The notes beneath the pieces are model-generated. The model was not told where the DNA came from. It worked only from the letters and a program-made list of their open reading frames with translations, and searched no databases. This document shows positions 1 to 7,831 of a stretch of DNA of 51,696 nt, piece by piece. The stretch comes from Candidatus Nitrosopumilus sp. Its GTDB lineage: Archaea; Thermoproteota; Nitrososphaeria; Nitrososphaerales; Nitrosopumilaceae. The first letter of the stretch is position 1. Each line of letters begins with the position of its first letter. The DNA is taken from the NCBI GenBank assembly GCA_029862085.1, contig JAOTXZ010000008.1, positions 1-51,696 of the forward strand. Direction: 5' to 3'. The position numbers and the translations under genes were made by a program.

Positions 1-175
1 AGGCTGCAAAGAATAAAATCATTGATGATGTTCCAAATGTTCTGCCTCGTTCTTCAGCAGTCATTGGTAGAAAACCTTCTTCACCTTGACCTACCATAGC
101 ATCAGCAACATAAATTAGTAAAATGACTATTGCTGCGATGACCATTATCTCAGATCCAGTTTTCTTGATTTTCAA
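1..175 (-). CDS. Small membrane protein, 3' end outside window
   Basis: The frame is open from a TTG at 175 to the left edge of the window, so only the N-terminal part is present. About ten mostly polar and basic residues are followed by a strongly hydrophobic helix (MVIAAIVILLIYVADAMV) and then a conserved-looking loop with EEGFLPMTAEERGRTFG, after which a second hydrophobic stretch begins. Two membrane segments with a short loop are likely. In-frame alternatives are TTG at 199 and ATG at 145; a stop lies just beyond 199. I do not recognise the function. The coding pattern and hydrophobic profile make it a real gene. Confidence 0.6.
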   Translation of the reverse strand, partial: MKIKKTGSEIMVIAAIVILLIYVADAMVGQGEEGFLPMTAEERGRTFGTSSMILFFAA

Positions 176-262
176 TTTAATATAAGCAGGGTTTTTCAAT
201 CATGCATAAATCTTACTATGTCTTTATGTCTTGCAGGGACAAATGAAAACCAATCAATTCTA

Positions 263-288
263 ATCCTTCCCAAAAAATAATTTCAAAT
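263..288 (-). repeat. Dispersed intergenic AT-rich repeat, copy 1
   Basis: Read on the minus strand this is ATTTGAAATTATTTTTTGGG followed by AAGGAT, the consensus of a short motif that recurs in intergenic DNA throughout the window (see findings). It lies between the left-edge gene and the 51-residue ORF. Confidence 0.6.
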
Positions 289-344
289 AATCTAAATTAT
301 GATTTTCAGAATCATTAATATCATCTTAATTGATTTTCACTTTA

Positions 345-500
345 ATGATTCACAAAATACAATATTTTGAAGCTGAACAATTATCTCAGGATGTATTTCT
401 TCAAGATGTAGTAAACAAATTTCTAGCCGAAAAGGGCGAAAACATAGTAGCTGTTCATCCGGTTATGGGAAAATCCCTAATAGTTCATTATAAGGAATAA
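345..500 (+). CDS. 51-residue microprotein, Cse60-like pattern
   Basis: An ATG-started ORF of 51 codons with a clean stop at 498-500. The product starts MIHKIQYFEAEQLSQ, continues with an amphipathic helix (LQDVVNKFLAEKG) and ends with a beta-like segment (KSLIVHYKE). The order strand, helix with 'N-FL-E', strand resembles the small Cse60-type proteins of Bacillus, but that is pattern recognition only. An AT-rich element near 317-326 is at a suitable distance for a leaderless start. It is flanked on both sides by copies of the dispersed repeat. Function unknown. Confidence 0.6.
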   Translation: MIHKIQYFEAEQLSQDVFLQDVVNKFLAEKGENIVAVHPVMGKSLIVHYKE

Positions 501-518
501 TCCTTTTTTTAATATTCT

Positions 519-546
519 GATCCTTCCCAAAAAATAATTTCAAAAT
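519..546 (-). repeat. Dispersed intergenic AT-rich repeat, copy 2
   Basis: On the minus strand the motif reads TTTGAAATTATTTTTTGGGA followed by AGGATC, almost identical to the copy at 263-288. The two copies bracket the microprotein gene 345-500. Confidence 0.6.
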
Positions 547-657
547 TAAACAAAAAGGAAACAATCTTCAACAAACCACACAAATTATGGTTTTTTCGTC
601 AGCGGTAATTATGTAATTACCAAATTCTCTAAATATATAACATATTAGAAAATTTGT

Positions 658-2409
658 TTGGCTCAAAATGAAAGAGGTCTATTAGAATACATTCCGGGAT
701 CACAGGCTCTGTTAATTCAGAAAAAATCCACACCTCCCCTGGAAGGATTCTCTGAAAACATCCAAGATAACATACAAGATCATGCAGAAAACTCAAAGAG
801 TGAAGTCGAGAAGGGAAACAATTTTCTTCAGTGGGTTTTAACCAGAGTTTTCGAGGCTACCGAAGATGACGCTGCAGATGCGATTGTTGATGGTGCAAAT
901 GATTTAGGAATAGATGCATATCTTCCTGTGGATTTTTCAGATAATACCATTCGTCTATTTCAAGCAAAGTATGGGACGTCACATTCTCTTGAAGCCATAG
1001 CTAAATTCAAAGAAGATGCAAAACGTTTTCTTGGAAAAGACATTTCAAAAATGAGGCCCGAACTGGCACAACTTGTTACTAAAATTAAGGAAAAAAATCT
1101 GAAAATAAAATGTTGCTATGTAACTAACCAAAAAGTAGAGTATTCGGATGATTTTATTGAAATTTTAGACATAGAAAAAATCATTCAAAGATTATGGGAT
1201 AGAATAAAAAAGCCTGCCGCAGGGAAAAAATCCTCTATAAAATTAGAAAAAATGCTGCGTTATGATAATACTATTTTGGGAGTTTTAAAACTAAGAGAAC
1301 TAACTGAATTTGTTAGTAAAAACAGAGACTATGTTTTTGAATCAAATATTAGACAGTGGATGCAGTTTAAGACTACTGTAAACAAAGGATTACGAGAGAC
1401 TTTGCAGAACAATCCAGGTAAATTTTTCTTTTATAACAATGGAATTACAATTGTTGTTAGTAATTTTGAGGAAATAGGAGAGAACCTCATACAACTTTAT
1501 GCTCCTCAAATAGTAAATGGCGCCCAAACATCCAATTCTATTGTGGATCATGCCAAACGAACCAAAAACATGAACGGTTCAATGACTGTAACTATAATCA
1601 AAGCCGACGATGAACAAGAACAAAATAACATTACAAAGTATAGGAATTCACAAAATTCCGTAAGGGGAAAAGACCTTGTCTCCCTGATGGATTTTCATAA
1701 ATCTGTCAAGTCTCAGTTAAAAAATTGTGGGTATTTTTATGAAATTCAAGCAGGATCGTTTGATACTAAAACAAAATCTAAACAATGCGAATATGAAGGA
1801 GACTCTACATACAACAAGTATCTTCCAGATAATCACAAAAAAGTTATTGTTGCAAAAGATGCAATTCAAGTTTTAGTTGCAGGAATAGAACAACGACCCA
1901 CTGAAGCGTATAGTTCTCCTGCTCAATTTCTTCCACGTGGAAGCAAATACGATGATGTCTTTAATGATAACCTCAAAGACGATTACAAAATTTTGCTCTA
2001 CCCCTATCTTGTAAAAGAATATGCAAAAAAAATACCAAAGTATGGAAAAAAGGGAGGACACAAAACAAAAAGATATGCTACCTTGTTTTATGTTGCAGTA
2101 TACTTTAGAATAATGTACAAGAAAATCCTTGAAACCAAAGGTGATTTTAAAAAGGACGTGGTAAAACTCGAGCCAATATTTCGTAGTTTCAAACTAAACT
2201 CTAGAATTCTCAAGGTTACCGATACTGTGGTCACAAAATTCCTAGAAGATACCATAGTGGAGGATGAAATTGAATTGGCAAATACCAAGCACAATTTCTT
2301 CTCACAGCACGTCTGGAATGATTCGATGCTTCGGGTATTGGATAAAAAAATTAGGCGAGAAGAAGAGGAAATCCTATCTTTAAAAAAACTTGTTGATAAT
2401 TTATTTTAA
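658..2409 (+). CDS. AIPR-family (abortive infection) protein
   Basis: 583 residues. The middle carries the hallmark of the AIPR family: FFFYNNGITIVVSNF followed by APQIVNGAQTSNSI (about residues 256-300). The N-terminal third has a pattern that fits a PD-(D/E)xK nuclease core: GIDAY (D86) and, 16 residues on, a strand ending in QAK (Q102, K104). Family members are linked to phage resistance; nuclease activity here is inference. The start is TTG at 658: a TATA-like AAATATATAA at 631-640 is 20-25 nt upstream, so the transcript is probably leaderless. No partner methylase, kinase or antitoxin gene is adjacent. The next element is a possible structured RNA at 2410. Confidence 0.85.
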   Translation: MAQNERGLLEYIPGSQALLIQKKSTPPLEGFSENIQDNIQDHAENSKSEVEKGNNFLQWVLTRVFEATEDDAADAIVDGANDLGIDAYLPVDFSDNTIRLFQAKYGTSHSLEAIAKFKEDAKRFLGKDISKMRPELAQLVTKIKEKNLKIKCCYVTNQKVEYSDDFIEILDIEKIIQRLWDRIKKPAAGKKSSIKLEKMLRYDNTILGVLKLRELTEFVSKNRDYVFESNIRQWMQFKTTVNKGLRETLQNNPGKFFFYNNGITIVVSNFEEIGENLIQLYAPQIVNGAQTSNSIVDHAKRTKNMNGSMTVTIIKADDEQEQNNITKYRNSQNSVRGKDLVSLMDFHKSVKSQLKNCGYFYEIQAGSFDTKTKSKQCEYEGDSTYNKYLPDNHKKVIVAKDAIQVLVAGIEQRPTEAYSSPAQFLPRGSKYDDVFNDNLKDDYKILLYPYLVKEYAKKIPKYGKKGGHKTKRYATLFYVAVYFRIMYKKILETKGDFKKDVVKLEPIFRSFKLNSRILKVTDTVVTKFLEDTIVEDEIELANTKHNFFSQHVWNDSMLRVLDKKIRREEEEILSLKKLVDNLF

Positions 2410-2471
2410 AGGTAGAAGCCCAACCAAGTAAAAAACTTGCAGGAGGTTTACATTGGCCAGACTGCCTACCT
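2410..2471 (+). ncRNA. Possible structured RNA or 3' UTR hairpin
   Basis: Directly after the AIPR stop codon lies a GC-richer stretch closed by AGGTAG (2410-2415) and CTACCT (2466-2471), with an internal hairpin CAAGT/ACTTG (2425-2439). A T-rich run follows near 2503-2515. It could be a 3' UTR structure with terminator or a separate small RNA; strand and class are uncertain. Confidence 0.35.
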
Positions 2472-2529
2472 AAGTTTCGTATATCCTAGTAATATTTAAC
2501 ATAATTTTTTTATTTTCATCAGATCTAGA

Positions 2530-2727
2530 ATGTTTTTTATATTGAATAAAAAGAGCAACAATAATTTGGGATCCAAACACAAATGTACAATTTGTAATGA
2601 AGAGACAACTTTGCATTATAATCCAATGCCAGAATGGTCTATTGATGGAGAATTATGCGGAGATTGCTATTCCAAAAAATTAGCTGAATTTTATCCTGGA
2701 GAACACACTAGGGTAAATCTAGAATAG
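2530..2727 (+). CDS. Small zinc-ribbon protein (65 aa)
   Basis: 65 residues with two CxxC pairs, CTIC near residue 20 and CGDC near residue 45, which is the arrangement of a single zinc ribbon. Between them is a stretch with NPMPEWSIDGEL. An ATG at 2530 gives the whole protein. An AT-rich element (TAATATTTAAC) lies about 35 nt upstream. It ends two bases before the convergent gene 2730-3314. No specific function recognised; nucleic acid or protein binding would be a guess. Confidence 0.7.
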   Translation: MFFILNKKSNNNLGSKHKCTICNEETTLHYNPMPEWSIDGELCGDCYSKKLAEFYPGEHTRVNLE

Positions 2728-2729
2728 AC

Positions 2730-3314
2730 TTACTTTAATTTTGAATACTTGTTTGCATTAAGACAATTCCATGCAAGGGGATCGTCTTTAACATTTTTTT
2801 CATCTAGAAATAAAATGTTTGTAACTGTCTTTTTCTTTTTTAGTAGGTTTACCTGAAAACTTTTAAACTTTTTACAGTTACAAATTTCATACAAGCAAGA
2901 ATCGTTGTCATTTTTATCATGGTCTTCTGCAGGATGACCACAATCACACACTGCATCTTTTTTTACATCCTCTAGAAATTTTTCAGAATAAACTCCTAAT
3001 CTAAGATAGGCCTCGCCACCATGACCTTTTTTGAATCTCTCATAGCTTTCTGACTTTGTTAATTTTTTGAAAAATGACATATTGGTCTGGGGATTTTGAG
3101 AATCTGCACCCATAATGAACCAATATTGATCATCAGTTTCAACAAATCTTATCTTTATGGAATGGTCTAACCACTTGCGGATTGATTCAAGCCAAATTTT
3201 GGTTGCTGGTTTTCTTTCGCTAAAAAGTGGCACCACATTCATCCTTAAATCATAATAACGATAGGCAACTCCGATAAAATCATCAAACCAGGGTACGGGA
3301 GATTGGGAAGACAA
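2730..3314 (-). CDS. Zinc-binding protein with a prim-pol-like N-terminus
   Basis: The longest open frame reaches 3467 but would run over the start of the divergent regulator, so a shorter start is needed. TTG codons at 3329, 3320 and 3314 follow a TATA-like element (minus strand ATAAATAT, near 3340); 3314 suits a leaderless start, and ATG 3242 is the fallback. The N-terminus (AYRYYDLRMNVVPLFSERKPA) resembles the start of bifunctional primase-polymerase domains, where a similar stretch precedes the core; the rest of that domain is not seen. The C-terminal part has CDCGHPAEDHD and, about 16 residues on, CNCKKF, a probable zinc site. Function unknown. Confidence 0.55.
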   Translation of the reverse strand: MSSQSPVPWFDDFIGVAYRYYDLRMNVVPLFSERKPATKIWLESIRKWLDHSIKIRFVETDDQYWFIMGADSQNPQTNMSFFKKLTKSESYERFKKGHGGEAYLRLGVYSEKFLEDVKKDAVCDCGHPAEDHDKNDNDSCLYEICNCKKFKSFQVNLLKKKKTVTNILFLDEKNVKDDPLAWNCLNANKYSKLK

Positions 3315-3398
3315 TATCAAAAAAACCAAGCCTAGAATATTTATCTGATCTGAATTAGTGGTAATACCCTTATATCTTGGGTATTGACTATTTTGTAT

Positions 3399-3680
3399 AT
3401 GGCATCGTATAGAACTAGCATGCAGATTGTTGGAGATCTTTTGACTGCCACTGAACAGTCCGGTCAAGAGGGAATCAAAACCACAACTTTGCTTACAAAG
3501 GCTAATCTATCGCATTCCAGATTATCAAAATTTCTATCCAATTTGACAGGTGCCCAACTAATCAACAAAATCGAGTATGATGGAAAAAACACATTTGTAA
3601 TTACCCCAAAAGGAAGACAATACTTGGAATCTTATGTAAAATTTGCCAACGTTGCTGAATCCTTTGGGTTAGAACTCTAA
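3399..3680 (+). CDS. Winged-helix regulator, Sso10a/HTH_45 type
   Basis: 93 residues from ATG 3399. A TATA-like CTTATATCTT at 3369-3378 is about 26 nt upstream, which favours this ATG over a TTG at 3384. The protein is one winged helix: TSMQIVGDLLTA, then TTTLLTKANLSHSRLSKFL (recognition helix region), a wing (FVITPKGRQYL) and a short C-terminal helix. This is the pattern of COG3432 archaeal regulators, which bind DNA as dimers. It is divergent from the zinc protein at 2730-3314, and the shared intergenic DNA is a likely site of control. Confidence 0.8.
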   Translation: MASYRTSMQIVGDLLTATEQSGQEGIKTTTLLTKANLSHSRLSKFLSNLTGAQLINKIEYDGKNTFVITPKGRQYLESYVKFANVAESFGLEL

Positions 3681-3683
3681 AAT

Positions 3684-3896
3684 CTATTTTTTAGATCGTC
3701 TTTTGGCCCTTTCTGCTTGTCGTTCCTTTCGACTCTTGTAGGAGCTATAAAGGATAATGATAATCATTCCGGCTATGGCAGCATAAAATAACGGAAATAG
3801 TGGAGGGTCTCGAATTTCTCCTGTACCTGGATTAAAAAATGCGATGGGTATGGTGACAATCATAAAGACAAAGATTACCATCAGATATTTATCCAC
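3684..3896 (-). CDS. Small two-helix membrane protein (70 aa)
   Basis: 70 residues: a first membrane helix (YLMVIFVFMIVTIPIAFF), a loop with NPGTGEIRDPP, a second helix (FYAAIAGMIIIILY) and a very basic tail (about eleven Lys/Arg in the last 20 residues) that should stay in the cytoplasm. It is convergent with the regulator 3399-3680, with three bases between the stops. No family recognised. Confidence 0.65.
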   Translation of the reverse strand: MDKYLMVIFVFMIVTIPIAFFNPGTGEIRDPPLFPLFYAAIAGMIIIILYSSYKSRKERQAERAKRRSKK

Positions 3897-3957
3897 AAAT
3901 TACTGCCTTTGCAAAACCATATATCTTTTTGATTAGCGAATTGAAATTAGAAAAATT

Positions 3958-4140
3958 ATGGTTAAAATGCTTGAAATTTTTGGGTTGGGTCTTGTTGCAA
4001 TAATGACTCTGGCCTTTGTTGGTGCATTTCAACCTCAAGTGGAAAATGGATTATCACCCGTATTTTGGGTGTGTGCAGGAGGAGCACTTGCAATTATTAT
4101 TTATCGCAAAAAGAAAAAACAGCAAGAAGAGAAGCAATAG
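3958..4140 (+). CDS. Small two-helix membrane protein (60 aa)
   Basis: 60 residues from ATG 3958: one helix near the N-terminus (EIFGLGLVAIMTLAFVGAF), a loop (QPQVENGLSP), a second helix (VFWVCAGGALAIIIY) and a basic tail of RKKKKQQEEK. The plan, two helices with a charged cytoplasmic tail, matches the divergent neighbour 3684-3896 although the sequences differ. A TATA-like CATATATCT lies near 3918-3926. Function unknown. Confidence 0.6.
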   Translation: MVKMLEIFGLGLVAIMTLAFVGAFQPQVENGLSPVFWVCAGGALAIIIYRKKKKQQEEKQ

Positions 4141-4241
4141 TTTAGTTGCAGTCAAGTCAATTTTTTTAGTTAAAGGTGATCAATTACGATTCAATCGGCA
4201 GATCTATAAAGGATGATTTGCGCGGATACTGAGAGAAGTAA

Positions 4242-4325
4242 ATGTCAGGGGATTTAAAACAATGGTGGAAAGGATTAGGAAAAGAACTAGAGACAGATAT
4301 TGAAACCCTTAGCGATTCAACATAA
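4242..4325 (+). CDS. Possible 27-residue microprotein
   Basis: A 27-codon ORF (MSGDLKQWWKGLGKELETDI, then seven more residues) between the 60-residue membrane protein and tRNA-Thr. TCTATAAAGG at 4203-4212 would place transcription start about 10 nt before the ATG. The peptide would be an amphipathic helix with two tryptophans. Support is only the promoter position and the protein-like composition. Confidence 0.35.
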   Translation: MSGDLKQWWKGLGKELETDIETLSDST

Positions 4326-4345
4326 ATTTTTATTAAAATAAAAAA

Positions 4346-4418
4346 GCCTCGAACGGGATCTGAACCCGTGGCCTAACGCTTACGAGGCGTTCGCTCTACC
4401 AGACTGAGCTACCGAGGC
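4346..4418 (-). tRNA. tRNA-Thr (anticodon CGT)
   Basis: On the minus strand a full cloverleaf of 73 nt forms: acceptor GCCTCGG/TCGAGGC with one G-T pair, D stem GCTC/GAGC, anticodon stem AACGC/GCGTT with loop CTCGTAA, T stem ACGGG/CCCGT with loop TTCAGAT. The anticodon CGT reads ACG (Thr). No intron and no encoded CCA. Confidence 0.95.
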
Positions 4419-4471
4419 GCTTTTCGCTTACTCTATCAGAGTTTATAAAAAGCCTTTCTGGTTTTGAACAG

Positions 4472-5770
4472 ATGAAAAAAACTATTTCAGGGATTAGGGG
4501 AATTTTCGGAGATGACTTTACTCTAAGGGAAGTACTGGAATTTTGCAATAATTTTTCTTCGTTAATAAAATCTGGAAAATGTGTAATAGGAAAAGACACA
4601 CGACCTTCAGGCGATATGATAATAGAGACTGCAAATGCAGCCTTGAGACAAAATGGAATAGACGTGTTTGATCTTGGAACTGCCCCCACTCCCGTGGTAT
4701 TTCATGAATCTAGAAAATATGGTGCTGGAATTGTAATTACTTCATCGCACAATCCAATCCAATGGAATGGGTTGAAATTCATCATTGATGGCCGTGGGAT
4801 AAACGAGCGAGAATTGCCACAGATTTTAGAAAAACAAGGGCTTCAAACATCACCCATTGGGACAGAAGAGAAAATTGCATCATCATATCTTGAAGATGCC
4901 AAAAAGATTATTGGAAATCTAGAGGGTACACCGAAAATTGCAGTAGACATTGGTGGAGGCGCGGCAAAGGAGTTTGCGCCCAATTTACTCAGAGAACTAG
5001 GCTGTAATGTGGATGTGATAAATCCAGACTTGCAGGGAAGCACCAGAGGGCCAGATCCTACGACTGATGAGTTGGTGGATCTAGTAAAAGCATCTACAAC
5101 TAGAGACATTGGATTTGCATTTGACTTGGATGGAGACAGACTAGTTGTAGTTAGAAATGGAGAAAAACAAACTCCTGATGTGACACTAGGACTGGGAGTT
5201 GCAAAGTCTCTAGACTTGGGTTACAAAAAATTTGTTCTAAGCATTGATACTAGTGTTTCAATTGAAAAGTTCATCAAAGAGCATGGCGGAACAGTACAGC
5301 GCTCCAAAGTTGGCGAAGCAAACGTCATTGACTTGATGATAAAATCAAATGCCCAAGCAGGTGGTGAGGGAAGCAGTGCAGGATTTATTTTACCTGAATT
5401 TAATTATTGCAGAGAAGGGATACTAGCTAGTGGTTTGATTGTCTCAATGTTGAATGATTCAAAATTCAACGAGGTGCTGGACTTTATGGAAAACTATATT
5501 CAAATTAGAGACAAAACAAATGTTGATGCAGTCCTCCAGGATAAAGTCATGGAAAAGGTTGCAGGTAAATTAAATTCAAAGTATTCGGAGGTAATTCCTC
5601 TGGATGGCATAAAGGGAATAATTGATGAGGATAGCTGGGTTTTGATTAGAAGATCAAACACTGAAGACATAATTAGAATTTCAGCTGAATCAAATGACTT
5701 GGAGAAATGTAAAAAAATTGTTAAGGAATCAAAAGAGATAGTGAATCAATGTTATGAAGAAATTAGATGA
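4472..5770 (+). CDS. glmM: Phosphoglucosamine mutase / phosphohexomutase
   Basis: 432 residues, alpha-D-phosphohexomutase family. Seen: the phosphoserine loop VITSSHNPIQWNG (Ser92), the metal loop FDLDGDRLVV (D218, D220, D222), a sugar-binding segment GGEGSSAG and a C-terminal phosphate-binding segment (RRSNTEDIIRISAES). Family members interconvert 6- and 1-phosphates of hexoses; archaeal ones of this size mainly make glucosamine-1-phosphate for UDP-GlcNAc. TTTATAAAAA near 4441-4450 is about 26 nt before the ATG, a good leaderless promoter. Its end overlaps thiL by 17 nt, so the two are cotranscribed. The choice between GlmM and ManB is not settled by sequence alone. Confidence 0.88.
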   Translation: MKKTISGIRGIFGDDFTLREVLEFCNNFSSLIKSGKCVIGKDTRPSGDMIIETANAALRQNGIDVFDLGTAPTPVVFHESRKYGAGIVITSSHNPIQWNGLKFIIDGRGINERELPQILEKQGLQTSPIGTEEKIASSYLEDAKKIIGNLEGTPKIAVDIGGGAAKEFAPNLLRELGCNVDVINPDLQGSTRGPDPTTDELVDLVKASTTRDIGFAFDLDGDRLVVVRNGEKQTPDVTLGLGVAKSLDLGYKKFVLSIDTSVSIEKFIKEHGGTVQRSKVGEANVIDLMIKSNAQAGGEGSSAGFILPEFNYCREGILASGLIVSMLNDSKFNEVLDFMENYIQIRDKTNVDAVLQDKVMEKVAGKLNSKYSEVIPLDGIKGIIDEDSWVLIRRSNTEDIIRISAESNDLEKCKKIVKESKEIVNQCYEEIR

Positions 5771-6722
5771 GACTGAAATAATAAAAAAATTTCAAAAAAA
5801 ATTTGGAAATAGAAATTTTATCTCAGAAGACGTAGAGTTTTTCAGTGTAGGGAATACAAAAATTATCCTCAAGGTTGACACTCTGGTTGCAAGTACGGAT
5901 ATTCCCTCTAGGATGAGTCTAAAGGATGCAGCAAGAAAAAGCGTTGTTGCAAGTGTAAGTGATTTTGCAGCAAAAGGTGTAAAACCAAAATTTGCAATTA
6001 TCTCTGTAACTTTATCCAGTGGAATAACAAGTAAAAAAATTGACGAGATTGCATCAGGATTTGCAAAGGCATCAAAGGAATTTAATATTCAAATTTTAGG
6101 TGGAGACATCAATGAAGGTAAGGAAATTTCTTTTTCTGTTTGTCTTTTTGGGATTGGAGAGAAAATTATTACCAGAAAGGGCGCCAAAACAGGCGATTCT
6201 ATTTTTGTCACAGGCCCATTTGGTTATTCTGCTGCAGGCCTGGAGATATTACTCAGAAATGGAAAAGCAGTCGATAGTTTTTCTAAAAAGGCAATAAAGT
6301 CCATGATTACACCCCAGCCAAGAATAGATTTTGCTTTGAAAAATAAAAAATATTTTTCCTCCTCGATGGATTCCAGTGATGGTTTATCCACTACACTCCA
6401 TGAGATTGCCAAACAGAGTAAATGTAAATTTGTAATACAAAAAATTCCTGCAAGAGAAGATGTTAAAGTATATGCGCAATCTCACAAGAAAAATTTTGAT
6501 GATTTGATTTTACATGGGGGAGAAGAATATGAAATTGTATTTACTGTATCCCAAAAAGACAAATCAAAAATAATTAAAAATGCAAAACTTTCCAAAACCC
6601 CAATACTTGAGATTGGAGTTGTAAGTAAAGGACGAGGAGTATTTGTTGAAAAAAATAAAAAATTTGTAACCTTGGAAGATCGTGGTTGGCGTCATTTTAC
6701 AAAAACGAAAAAATTTAATTAA
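5754..6722 (+). CDS. thiL: Thiamine-monophosphate kinase
   Basis: 322 residues of the AIRS/PurM-like fold. ThiL phosphorylates thiamine monophosphate to the active diphosphate with ATP. Seen: the N-terminal metal/ATP region with LVASTDIP, the segment GGDINEGKEISFSV, the glycine-rich MITPQPRIDFALKNK and the DSSDGLSTTLHEIA motif. Length fits the family. The ATG lies 17 nt inside the end of glmM, and no promoter can be placed between them, so it depends on the glmM transcript. The link between the two pathways is not obvious; it may be only a shared housekeeping operon. Confidence 0.9.
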   Translation: MKKLDETEIIKKFQKKFGNRNFISEDVEFFSVGNTKIILKVDTLVASTDIPSRMSLKDAARKSVVASVSDFAAKGVKPKFAIISVTLSSGITSKKIDEIASGFAKASKEFNIQILGGDINEGKEISFSVCLFGIGEKIITRKGAKTGDSIFVTGPFGYSAAGLEILLRNGKAVDSFSKKAIKSMITPQPRIDFALKNKKYFSSSMDSSDGLSTTLHEIAKQSKCKFVIQKIPAREDVKVYAQSHKKNFDDLILHGGEEYEIVFTVSQKDKSKIIKNAKLSKTPILEIGVVSKGRGVFVEKNKKFVTLEDRGWRHFTKTKKFN

Positions 6723-6799
6723 ATTGTGACTATTTCAAGTAAAATTATTGTGTTTTCTTTTTCAAATTTTCATTAAAATTTTTGATTTCCAGACAAACC

Positions 6800-7438
6800 C
6801 TATCCGGGCAATGGCCCCCAACCCCTAGTAATTAGTTCATGGTGAGTCTCTGCTTTAACGCAAACAAGAGTAGAAAAATCATGTTTTGCCAAAGTCAAAA
6901 GTTCTGGATTTTTACATCCTCCATCCTCCCCAATTGCCTTGCTGTACTGTGATACAATATGATATCCTCCCCCAAAGGATCCGGCACTTCCTTGCGGTTC
7001 TATTGTATGCTCAAAAAACGAATAATGATGAACACCTGGCCTCTCAAATGCTACTGTAAAGTTTACAATTATTGGAAAGTCATGTTGACTAGTCTGTATT
7101 GTTTGCGAGTCTCGCATTGCCGATGTAGAGTGTTGGCTATCAAATCCCATAAACGGTTTGACTGAATCCGGTGTTAGCTTGTTTGGTATTCTTTCTACAT
7201 GATTAAATCCATACCCAACAGTTACAGTAGAGTTTTGGTATTGTGACTCGTCACGCAAAACAACCTGCAAGTGATATTGCTCCCCTACAACTGGAAATCT
7301 AATCATATTCATCTGGGAGTTGAAAATCCCCGTCATTTGTAATTCTTCAAGTTCTTCACGTTCTTGGTGATAAGCATATGTTGATTGAAGAATTCCTGCA
7401 CTTGCAGTGATAACTAGAAGTAAAATTAAATATTTCAA
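6800..7438 (-). CDS. Exported protein with C-terminal RGW motif
   Basis: 212 residues with a typical signal peptide (MKYLILLLVITASAGILQS, likely cut after TYA). The mature part is mainly beta-like, with an Ig-like middle (NFTVAFERPGVHHYSFFEHT). The C-terminal about 35 residues contain GGCKNPELLTLAKHDFSTLV, then a Cys-Val and THHELITRGWGP. The same C-terminal pattern, a Cys about 25 residues before CV-x3-T-x3-L-x2-RGW, ends the unrelated exported protein 27560-28417, so it is a shared module. Function unknown; surface location inferred. Confidence 0.7.
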   Translation of the reverse strand: MKYLILLLVITASAGILQSTYAYHQEREELEELQMTGIFNSQMNMIRFPVVGEQYHLQVVLRDESQYQNSTVTVGYGFNHVERIPNKLTPDSVKPFMGFDSQHSTSAMRDSQTIQTSQHDFPIIVNFTVAFERPGVHHYSFFEHTIEPQGSAGSFGGGYHIVSQYSKAIGEDGGCKNPELLTLAKHDFSTLVCVKAETHHELITRGWGPLPG

Positions 7439-7567
7439 TTCAGTTTTAGCTGGAATTTTTTATCCTCTTAAAGTATTCGAAGATGTTGTTTCATTTTTGT
7501 ATTCCTATTGTAAAAAATCAGGTTTCTCAAAATACATAGTAGGATTATGAAATAATTTTTGACAAGT

Positions 7568-7628
7568 ATGAAGGCGAAACCCAGCATGAAACGCTACAAG
7601 TCAGTTGCCAGCAGCACTGGGGCTTCAT
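7568..7628 (+). ncRNA. Structured RNA candidate upstream of rps11
   Basis: This stretch is clearly GC-richer than the surrounding AT-rich gap (7439-7831). It folds as two stacked helices, ATGAAG/CTTCAT (7568-7573 with 7623-7628) and CCCAG/CTGGG (7580-7584 with 7617-7621), separated by an asymmetric loop GCGAAA opposite G, and has further hairpins inside (for example CCAG/CTGG). The strand is uncertain. A 28-codon ORF starting at 7569 is an alternative reading. The rest of the gap shows no other feature. Confidence 0.4.
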
Positions 7629-7831
7629 TTTATTGTGTTATAATTTTTACATAAGATTGTGTTTGTTTTTTTGGACACAAACAGTTGTGAAAAACAAAGA
7701 CCTGAAAAATTTTTTGGGTATAAAACAAAGCGGCAAATTCCTTAAAGGATCTGAATTTACACGCAACCAGATAAGTTTAGAATTTTGTAAAAAATCAATG
7801 TTTTTTAAACCCTTTAGAACCAAAGCAGACA

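Noticed and set aside
4016-4216. ORF overlapping the small membrane protein 3958-4140
   Set aside because: It is in another frame; the 3958 frame gives a sensible two-helix protein with a basic tail and has the better promoter.
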